DNA from: Euglena gracilis
Lineage: Eukaryota; Euglenozoa; Euglenophyceae; Euglenales; Euglenaceae
Assembly (NCBI GenBank): GCA_900893395.1
Contig: CAAHFI011200444.1
Span: 1 to 21,528 of the forward strand
DNA length: 21,528 nucleotides
Direction of reading: 5' to 3'
Shown piece after piece: positions 11,301-19,810 of this stretch. The translations under genes were made by a program, and so were the position numbers. Under the pieces are notes generated by a model that saw only the letters and a list, made by a program, of their open reading frames with translations, was not told where the DNA came from and ran no database searches. Position 1 is the first letter of the stretch; every line of letters begins with the position of its first letter.

Positions 11301-13293
11301 GTTTTACGCACGCCCACCGCCCGCAAATTTGTGCCTGTCTGCTCGGCACCCTTCGCAACTATGATATAAAGGATCGCCGACCTCTAGCCGGGGCAGACCG
11401 CTCGTTTTTGGAGTGCCGGCGCCGCCGATTTCGGCCGAAAATGACCGAAAAATGACGTTTTGGGGCGTCCGTTACTCCGGTGCTATTTTGCGCCTCCCGG
11501 GCGGTAACCGCTGCGTTTTACGCACGCCCACCGCCCGCAAATTTGTGCCTGTCTGCTCGGCACCCTTCGCAACTATGATAAAGGATCGCCGACCTCTAGC
11601 CGGGGCAGACCGCTCGTTTTTGGAGTGCCGGCGCCGCCGATTTCGGCCGAAAATGACCGAAAAATGACGTTTTTGGGGCGTCCGTTACTCCGGTGCTATT
11701 TTGCGCCTCCCGGGCGGTAACCGCTGCGTTTTACGCACGCCCACCGCCCGCAAATTTGTGCCTGTCTGCTCGGCACCCTTCGCAACTATGAATAAAGGAT
11801 CGCCGACCTCTAGCCGGGGCAGACCGCTCGTTTTTGGAGTGCCGGCGCCGCCGATTTCGGCCGAAAATGACCGAAAAATGACGTTTTTGGGGCGTCCGTT
11901 ACTCCGGTGCTATTTTGCGCCTCCCGGGCGGTAACCGCTGCGTTTTACGCACGCCCACCGCCCGCAAATTTGTGCCTGTCTGCTCGGCACCCTTCGCAAC
12001 TATGATAAAGGATCGCCGACCTCTAGCCGGGGCAGACCGCTCGTTTTTGGAGTGCCGGCGCCGCCGATTTCGGCCGAAAATGACCGAAAAATGACGTTTT
12101 TGGGGCGTCCGTTACTCCGGTGCTATTTTGCGCCTCCCGGGCGGTAACCGCTGCGTTTTACGCACGCCCACCGCCCGCAAATTTGTGCCTGTCTGCTCGG
12201 CACCCTTCGCAACTATGATAAAGGATCGCCGACCTCTAGCCGGGGCAGACCGCTCGTTTTTGGAGTGCCGGCGCCGCCGATTTCGGCCGAAAATGACCGA
12301 AAAATGACGTTTTTGGGGCGTCCGTTACTCCGGTGCTATTTTGCGCCTCCCGGGCGGTAACCGCTGCGTTTTACGCACGCCCACCGCCCGCAAATTTGTG
12401 CCTGTCTGCTCGGCACCCTTCGCAACTATGATATAAAGGATCGCCGACCTCTAGCCGGGGCAGACCGCTCGTTTTTGGAGTGCCGGCGCCGCCGATTTCG
12501 GCCGAAAATGACCGAAAAATGACGTTTTTGGGGCGTCCGTTACTCCGGTGCTATTTTGCGCCTCCCGGGCGGTAACCGCTGCGTTTTACGCACGCCCACC
12601 GCCCGCAAATTTGTGCCTGTCTGCTCGGCACCCTTCGCAACTATGATATAAAGGATCGCCGACCTCTAGCCGGGGCAGACCGCTCGTTTTTGGAGTGCCG
12701 GCGCCGCCGATTTCGGCCGAAAATGACCGAAAAATGACGTTTTTGGGGGTCCGTTACTCCGGTGCTATTTTGCGCCTCCCGGGCGGTAACCGCTGCGTTT
12801 TACGCACGCCCACCGCCCGCAAATTTGTGCCTGTCTGCTCGGCACCCTTCGCAACTATCAGATAAAGGATCGCCGACCTCTAGCCGGGGCAGACCGCTCG
12901 TTTTTGGAGTGCCGGCGCCGCCGATTTCGGCCGAAAATGACCGAAAAATGACGTTTTTGGGGCGTCCGTTACTCCGGTGCTATTTTGCGCCTCCCGGGCG
13001 GTAACCGCTGCGTTTTACGCACGCCCACCGCCCGCAAATTTGTGCCTGTCTGCTCGGCACCCTTCGCAACTATGATAAAAGGATCGCCGACCTCTAGCCG
13101 GGGCAGACCGCTCGTTTTTGGAGTGCCGGCGCCGCCGATTTCGGCCGAAAATGACCGAAAAATGACGTTTTTGGGGCGTCCGTTACTCCGGTGCTATTTT
13201 GCGCCTCCCGGGCGGTAACCGCTGCGTTTTACGCACGCCCACCGCCCGCAAATTTGTGCCTGTCTGCTCGGCACCCTTCGCAACTATATAAAA

Positions 13294-14368
13294 GGATCGC
13301 CGACCTCTAGCCGGGGCAGACCGCTCGTTTTTGGAGTGCCGGCGCCGCCGATTTCGGCCGAAAATGACCGAAAAATGACGTTTTTGGGGCGTCCGTTACT
13401 CCGGTGCTATTTTGCGCCTCCCGGGCGGTAACCGCTGCGTTTTACGCACGCCCACCGCCCGCAAATTTGTGCCTGTCTGCTCGGCACCCTTCGCAACTAT
13501 GATATAAAGGATCGCCGACCTCTAGCCGGGGCAGACCGCTCGTTTTTGGAGTGCCGGCGCCGCCGATTTCGGCCGAAAATGACCGAAAAATGACGTTTTT
13601 GGGGCGTCCGTTACTCCGGTGCTATTTTGCGCCTCCCGGGCGGTAACCGCTGCGTTTTACGCACGCCCACCGCCCGCAAATTTGTGCCTGTCTGCTCGGC
13701 ACCCTTCGCAACTATGATATAAAGGATCGCCGACCTCTAGCCGGGGCAGACCGCTCGTTTTTGGAGTGCCGGCGCCGCCGATTTCGGCCGAAAATGACCG
13801 AAAAATGACGTTTTTGGGGCGTCCGTTACTCCGGTGCTATTTTGCGCCTCCCGGGCGGTAACCGCTGCGTTTTACGCACGCCCACCGCCCGCAAATTTGT
13901 GCCTGTCTGCTCGGCACCCTTCGCAACTATGATATAAAGGATCGCCGACCTCTAGCCGGGGCAGACCGCTCGTTTTTGGAGTGCCGGCGCCGCCGATTTC
14001 GGCCGAAAATGACCGAAAAATGACGTTTTTGGGGCGTCCGTTACTCCGGTGCTATTTTGCGCCTCCCGGGCGGTAACCGCTGCGTTTTACGCACGCCCAC
14101 CGCCCGCAAATTTGTGCCTGTCTGCTCGGCACCCTTCGCAACTATGATATAAAGGATCGCCGACCTCTAGCCGGGGCAGACCGCTCGTTTTTGGAGTGCC
14201 GGCGCCGCCGATTTCGGCCGAAAATGACCGAAAAATGACGTTTTTGGGGCGTCCGTTACTCCGGTGCTATTTTGCGCCTCCCGGGCGGTAACCGCTGCGT
14301 TTTACGCACGCCCACCGCCCGCAAATTTGTGCCTGTCTGCTCGGCACCCTTCGCAACTATGATATAAA
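13294..14368 (+). repeat. Run of five indistinguishable 215-bp monomers
   Basis: Starts at 13294, 13509, 13724, 13939 and 14154 are each exactly 215 bp apart, all end with the GATATAAA linker, and no internal difference was seen. This is the longest uniform run in the window. A second run, of three 214-bp copies with GATAAAA linkers, spans 6019-6660. Such runs are expected from recent local unequal exchange or slippage of whole monomers. Confidence 0.8.
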
Positions 14369-14583
14369 GGATCGCCGACCTCTAGCCGGGGCAGACCGCT
14401 CGTTTTTGGAGTGCCGGCGCCGCCGATTTCGGCCGAAAATGACCGAAAAATGACGTTTTTGGGGGCGTCCGTTACTCCGGTGCTATTTTGCGCCTCCCGG
14501 GCGGTAACCGCTGCGTTTTACGCACGCCCACCGCCCGCAAATTTGTGCCTGTCTGCTCGGCACCCTTCGCAACTATGATAAAA

Positions 14584-16008
14584 GGATCGCCGACCTCTAG
14601 CCGGGGCAGACCGCTCGTTTTTGGAGTGCCGGCGCCCCGATTTCGGCCGAAAATGACCGAAAAATGACGTTTTTGGGGCGTCCGTTACTCCGGTGCTATT
14701 TTGCGCCTCCGGGCGGTAACCGCTGCGTTTTACGCACGCCCACCGCCCGCAAATTTGTGCCTGTCTGCTCGGCACCCTTCGCAACTATGATAAAGGATCG
14801 CCGACCTCTAGCCGGGGCAGACCGCTCGTTTTTGGAGTGCGGGCCGCGATTTCGGCCGAAAATGACCGAAAAATGACGTTTTTGGGGCGTCCGTTACTCC
14901 GGTGCTATTTTGCGCCTCCCGGGCGGTAACCGCTGCGTTTTACGCACGCCCACCGCCCGCAAATTTGTGCCTGTCTGCTCGGCACCCTTCGCAACTATGA
15001 TAAAGGATCGCCGACCTCTAGCCGGGCAGACCGCTCGTTTTTGGAGTGCCGGCGCCGCCGATTTCGGCCGAAAATGACCGAAAAATGACGTTTTTGGGGC
15101 GTCCGTTACTCCGGTGCTATTTTGCGCCTCCGGGCGGTAACCGCTGCGTTTTACGCACGCCCACCGCCCGCAAATTTGTGCCTGTCTGCTCGGCACCCTT
15201 CGCAACTATATAAAGGATCGCCGACCTCTAGCCGGGGCAGACCGCTCGTTTTTGGAGTGCGGCGCGCGCCGATTTCGGCCGAAAATGACCGAAAAATGAC
15301 GTTTTTGGGGCGTCCGTTACTCCGGTGCTATTTTGCGCCTCCCGGGCGGTAACCGCTGCGTTTTACGCACGCCACCGCCCGCAAATTTGTGCCTGTCTGC
15401 TCGGCACCCTTCGCAACTATGATAAAGGATCGCCGACCTCTAGCCGGGGCAGACCGCTCGTTTTTGGAGTGCCGGCGCCGCCGATTTCGGCCGAAAATGA
15501 CCGAAAAATGACGTTTTTGGGGCGTCCGTTACTCCGGTGCTATTTTGCGCCTCCCGGGCGGTAACCGCTGCGTTTTACGCACGCCCACGCCGCAAATTTG
15601 TGTGCCTGTCTGCTCGGCACCTTCGCAACTATGATATAAAGGATCGCCGACCTCTAGCCGGGGCAGACCGCTCGTTTTTGGAGTGCGGCCGCCGCCGATT
15701 TCGCCGAAAATAACCGAAAAATGACGTTTTTGGGGCATCCGTTACTCCGGTGCTATTTTGCGCCTCCCGGCGGTAACCGCTGCGTTTTACGCACGCCCAC
15801 CGCCCGCAAATTTGTGCACTGTCTGCTCGTTTTTGGAGTGCCGGCGCCGCCGATTTCGGCCGAAAATGACCGAAAAATGACGTTTTTGGGGGCGTCCGTT
15901 ACTCCGGTGCTATTTTGCGCCTCCCGGGCGGTAACCGCTGCGTTTTACGCACGCCCACCGCCCGCAAATTTGTGCCTGTCTGCTCGGCACCCTTCGCAAC
16001 TATATAAA
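14584..16008 (+). repeat. Right-central ragged patch (6-7 monomers)
   Basis: Monomer starts are 14584, 14795, 15005, 15215, 15427 and 15641, followed by a fused pair running to 16008. Nearly every copy is altered around the CGGCGCCG element: CGGCGCCCCG near 14631, GCGGGCCGCG near 14839, CGGCGCGCG near 15260, GCGGCCGCCGCC near 15685. Single C losses (CCTCCGGG for CCTCCCGGG) occur near 14710 and 15130. The copy at 15641 has two apparent G-to-A substitutions (15712 and 15737), rare in this window, and the copy before it has a doubled TG near 15601. The clustering of damage in the palindromic GC-rich element fits either polymerase or basecaller trouble at hairpins, or real local decay. No gene is seen. 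Confidence 0.8.
15641..16008 (+). repeat. Fused monomer pair with ~58-bp microhomology-type deletion
   Basis: Two monomers occupy 368 bp, where about 430 is expected. At 15825-15829 the GCTCG of GTCTGCTCGGCACCC is joined directly to the sequence that normally follows the GCTCG of GACCGCTCGTTTTTGG. Those two GCTCG copies are 57-59 bp apart in an intact array, so the deletion removes one GCTCG and the whole segment between: GGCACCC, CAACTAT, the linker, the GGATCG start and CTCTAGCCGGGG. Just upstream, GTGCACTG replaces GTGCCTG. Deletion between five-base direct repeats fits replication slippage or microhomology-mediated joining. Confidence 0.85.
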
Positions 16009-19000
16009 GGATCGCCGACCTCTAGCCGGGGCAGACCGCTCGTTTTTGGAGTGCCGGCGCCGCCGATTTCGGCCGAAAATGACCGAAAAATGACGTTTTT
16101 GGGGGCGTCCGTTACTCCGGTGCTATTTTGCGCCTCCCGGGCGGTAACCGCTGCGTTTTACGCACGCCCACCGCCCGCAAATTTGTGCCTGTCTGCTCGG
16201 CACCCTTCGCAACTATGAATAAAGGATCGCCGACCTCTAGCCGGGGCAGACCGCTCGTTTTTGGAGTGCCGGCGCCGCCGATTTCGGCCGAAAATGACCG
16301 AAAAATGACGTTTTGGGGCGTCCGTTACTCCGGTGCTATTTTGCGCCTCCCGGGCGGTAACCGCTGCGTTTTACGCACGCCCACCGCCCGCAAATTTGTG
16401 CCTGTCTGCTCGGCACCCTTCGCAACTATAGATAAAGGATCGCCGACCTCTAGCCGGGGCAGACCGCTCGTTTTTGGAGTGCCGGCGCCGCCGATTTCGG
16501 CCGAAAATGACCGAAAAATGACGTTTTTGGGGCGTCCGTTACTCCGGTGCTATTTTGCGCCTCCCGGGCGGTAACCGCTGCGTTTTACGCACGCCCACCG
16601 CCCGCAAATTTGTGCCTGTCTGCTCGGCACCCTTCGCAACTATGAATAAAGGATCGCCGACCTCTAGCCGGGGCAGACCGCTCGTTTTTGGAGTGCCGGC
16701 GCCGCCGATTTCGGCCGAAAATGACCGAAAAATGACGTTTTTGGGGCGTCCGTTACTCCGGTGCTATTTTGCGCCTCCCGGGCGGTAACCGCTGCGTTTT
16801 ACGCACGCCCACCGCCCGCAAATTTGTGCCTGTCTGCTCGGCACCCTTCGCAACTATGATATAAAGGATCGCCGACCTCTAGCCGGGGCAGACCGCTCGT
16901 TTTTGGAGTGCCGGCGCCGCCGATTTCGGCCGAAAATGACCGAAAAATGACGTTTTTGGGGGCGTCCGTTACTCCGGTGCTATTTTGCGCCTCCCGGGCG
17001 GTAACCGCTGCGTTTTACGCACGCCCACCGCCCGCAAATTTGTGCCTGTCTGCTCGGCACCCTTCGCAACTATATAAAGGATCGCCGACCTCTAGCCGGG
17101 GCAGACCGCTCGTTTTTGGAGTGCCGGCGCCGCCGATTTCGGCCGAAAATGACCGAAAAATGACGTTTTTGGGGGCGTCCGTTACTCCGGTGCTATTTTG
17201 CGCCTCCCGGGCGGTAACCGCTGCGTTTTACGCACGCCCACCGCCCGCAAATTTGTGCCTGTCTGCTCGGCACCCTTCGCAACTATGATAAAGGATCGCC
17301 GACCTCTAGCCGGGGCAGACCGCTCGTTTTTGGAGCCGGCGCCGCCGATTTCGGCCGAAAATGACCGAAAAATGACGTTTTTGGGGCGTCCGTTACTCCG
17401 GTGCTATTTTGCGCCTCCCGGGCGGTAACCGCTGCGTTTTACGCACGCCCACCGCCCGCAAATTTGTGCCTGTCTGCTCGGCACCCTTCGCAACTATGAA
17501 TAAAGGATCGCCGACCTCTAGCCGGGGCAGACCGCTCGTTTTTGGAGTGCCGGCGCCGCCGATTTCGGCCGAAAATGACCGAAAAATGACGTTTTTGGGG
17601 GCGTCCGTTACTCCGGTGCTATTTTGCGCCTCCCGGGCGGTAACCGCTGCGTTTTACGCACGCCCACCGCCCGCAAATTTTGTGTCTGCTCGGCACCCTT
17701 CGCAACTATGATATAAAGGATCGCCGACCTCTAGCCGGGGCAGACCGCTCGTTTTTGGAGTGCCGGCGCCGCCGATTTCGGCCGAAAATGACCGAAAAAT
17801 GACGTTTTTGGGGCGTCCGTTACTCCGGTGCTATTTTGCGCCTCCCGGGCGGTAACCGCTGCGTTTTACGCACGCCCACCGCCCGCAAATTTGTGCCTGT
17901 CTGCTCGGCACCCTTCGCAACTATGATATAAAGGATCGCGACCTCTAGGGGGCCGCCGGAGGCCGCAATTTGACCGAAAATGAAAATGTTTTTGGGGCTT
18001 TTCCGTGGGCGCGCCTCCCGGGCCCGGTAACCGCTGCGTTTTACGCACGCCCACCGCCCGCAAATTTGTGCCTGTCTGCTCGGCACCCTTCGCAACTATC
18101 ATAAAGGATCGCCGACCTCTAGGGGCAGACCGCTCGTTTTTGGAGTGCCGGCGCCGCCGATTTCGGCCGAAAATGACCGAAAAATGACGTTTTTGGGGCG
18201 TCCGTTACTCCGGTGCTATTTTGCGCCTCCCGGGCGGTAACCGCTGCGTTTTACGCACGCCCACCGCCCGCAAATTTGTGCCTGTCTGCTCGGCACCCTT
18301 CGCAACTATGAATAAAGGATCGCCGACCTCTAGCCGGGGCAGACCGCTCGTTTTTGGAGTGCCGGCGCCGCCGATTTCGGCCGAAAATGACCGAAAAATG
18401 ACGTTTTTGGGGCGTCCGTTACTCCGGTGCTATTTTGCGCCTCCCGGGCGGTAACCGCTGCGTTTTACGCACGCCCACCGCCCGCAAATTTGTGCCTGTC
18501 TGCTCGGCACCCTTCGCAACTATATAAAGGATCGCCGACCTCTAGCCGGGGCAGACCGCTCGTTTTTGGAGTGCCGGCGCCGCCGATTTCGGCCGAAAAT
18601 GACCGAAAAATGACGTTTTTGGGGGCGTCCGTTACTCCGGTGCTATTTTGCGCCTCCCGGGCGGTAACCGCTGCGTTTTACGCACGCCCACCGCCCGCAA
18701 ATTTGTGCCTGTCTGCTCGGCACCCTTCGCAACTATGATAAAGGATCGCCGACCTCTAGCCGGGGCAGACCGCTCGTTTTTGGAGTGCCGGCGCCGCCGA
18801 TTTCGGCCGAAAATGACCGAAAAATGACGTTTTTGGGGCGTCCGTTACTCCGGTGCTATTTTGCGCCTCCCGGGCGGTAACCGCTGCGTTTTACGCACGC
18901 CCACCGCCCGCAAATTTGTGCCTGTCTGCTCGGCACCCTTCGCAACTATATAAAGGATCGCCGACCTCTAGCCGGGGCAGACCGCTCGTTTTTGGAGTGC

Positions 19001-19810
19001 CGGCGCCGCCGATTTCGGCCGAAAATGACCGAAAAATGACGTTTTTGGGGCGTCCGTTACTCCGGTGCTATTTTGCGCCTCCGGGCGGTAACCGCTGCGT
19101 TTTACGCACGCCCACCGCCCGCAAATTTGTGCCTGTCTGCTCGGCACCCTTCGCAACTATGAATAAAGGATCGCCGACCTCTAGCCGGGGCAGACCGCTC
19201 GTTTTTGGAGTGCCGGCGCCGCCGATTTCGGCCGAAAATGACCGAAAAATGACGTTTTTGGGGGCGTCCGTTACTCCGGTGCTATTTTGCGCCTCCCGGG
19301 CGGTAACCGCTGCGTTTTACGCACGCCCACCGCCCGCAAATTTGTGCCTGTCTGCTCGGCACCCTTCGCAACTATAGATAAAGGATCGCCGACCTCTAGC
19401 CGGGGCAGACCGCTCGTTTTTGGAGTGCCGGCGCCGCCGATTTCGGCCGAAAATGACCGAAAAATGACGTTTTGGGGGCGTCCGTTACTCCGGTGCTATT
19501 TTGCGCCTCCCGGGCGGTAACCGCTGCGTTTTACGCACGCCCACCGCCCGCAAATTTGTGCCTGTCTGCTCGGCACCCTTCGCAACTATGAATAAAGGAT
19601 CGCCGACCTCTAGCCGGGGCAGACCGCTCGTTTTTGGAGTGCCGGCGCCGCCGATTTCGGCCGAAAATGACCGAAAAATGACGTTTTTGGGGCGTCCGTT
19701 ACTCCGGTGCTATTTTGCGCCTCCGGGCGGTAACCGCTGCGTTTTACGCACGCCCACCGCCCGCAAATTTGTGCCTGTCTGCTCGGCACCCTTCGCAACT
19801 ATGATATAAA
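16009..19810 (+). repeat. Variant-rich zone with a different linker mix (18 monomers)
   Basis: Monomer starts are 16009, 16224, 16437, 16651, 16866, 17079, 17293, 17505, 17718, 17933, 18106, 18317, 18529, 18743, 18955, 19168, 19383 and 19597. The linkers preceding these starts are ATAAA, GAATAAA, AGATAAA, GAATAAA, GATATAAA, ATAAA, GATAAA, GAATAAA, GATATAAA, GATATAAA, CATAAA, GAATAAA, ATAAA, GATAAA, ATAAA, GAATAAA, AGATAAA, GAATAAA. Thus ATAAA and GAATAAA, uncommon in the core, make up more than half. AGATAAA occurs nowhere else. A G5 run in place of G4 after TTTTT recurs in this zone (near 16097, 16957, 17170, 17597, 18617, 19258, 19468) but is almost absent from the core. Bodies are otherwise canonical, so this looks like a real subfamily block and not just poor sequence. 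Confidence 0.8.
17933..18105 (+). repeat. Most divergent monomer (173 bp)
   Basis: It begins GGATCGCGACCTCTAG, but about 17948-18025 does not align simply to the consensus. It reads GGGGGCCGCCGGAGGCCGCA, then a fragment with GACCGAAAATGAAAATG, then GTTTTTGGGG followed by CTTTTCCGTGGGC before rejoining at GCGCCTCCCGGGCCCGGTAACC. GAGTGCCGGCGCCGCC, the TTTCGGCCGAAA palindrome and CGTCCGTTACTCCGG are lost or scrambled. From about 18027 the copy is canonical. The next copy (18106) also lacks the CC after CTCTAG. Because both neighbours are otherwise good, this may be a real old variant or a rearranged unit, unlike the diffuse single-base losses elsewhere. Confidence 0.75.

Larger units (their letters stand above)
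4741..14583 (+). repeat. Homogenised core of the array (46 monomers)
   Basis: Monomers here are nearly identical and differ almost only in the linker. The linkers ending the copies from 4741 on are, in order (8a GATATAAA, 6 GATAAA, 7a GATAAAA, 7b GAATAAA, 8b CAGATAAA, 5 ATAAA, 6x ATAAAA): 8a 8a 7b 6 7b 5 7a 7a 7a 8a 6 7a 6 8a 8a 8b 8a 8a 7a 8a 8a 8a 6 6 8a 6 8a 6 6 6 8a 6 7b 6 6 8a 8a 8b 7a 6x 8a 8a 8a 8a 8a 7a. Spacing follows directly (212 to 215 bp). Other blemishes are few: C losses near 5327-5351 and 5540, T4 instead of T5 near 9536 and 11458, a GGG form near 11174, a C loss near 12749, and G5 near 14460. I saw no substitution in this zone. Such uniformity implies recent amplification or efficient homogenisation, and better sequence accuracy than in the flanks. 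Confidence 0.9.

Noticed and set aside
15721-16218. Open frame of 165 codons and many similar 60-174 codon frames on both strands
   Set aside because: All are translations of the satellite. Frames rotate because monomers are 212-215 bp, and the same peptides recur in different frames. No frame stays open over successive 213-bp copies (for example 10518-11157). Many starts are non-ATG, and there is no sign of a signal, domain or codon bias.
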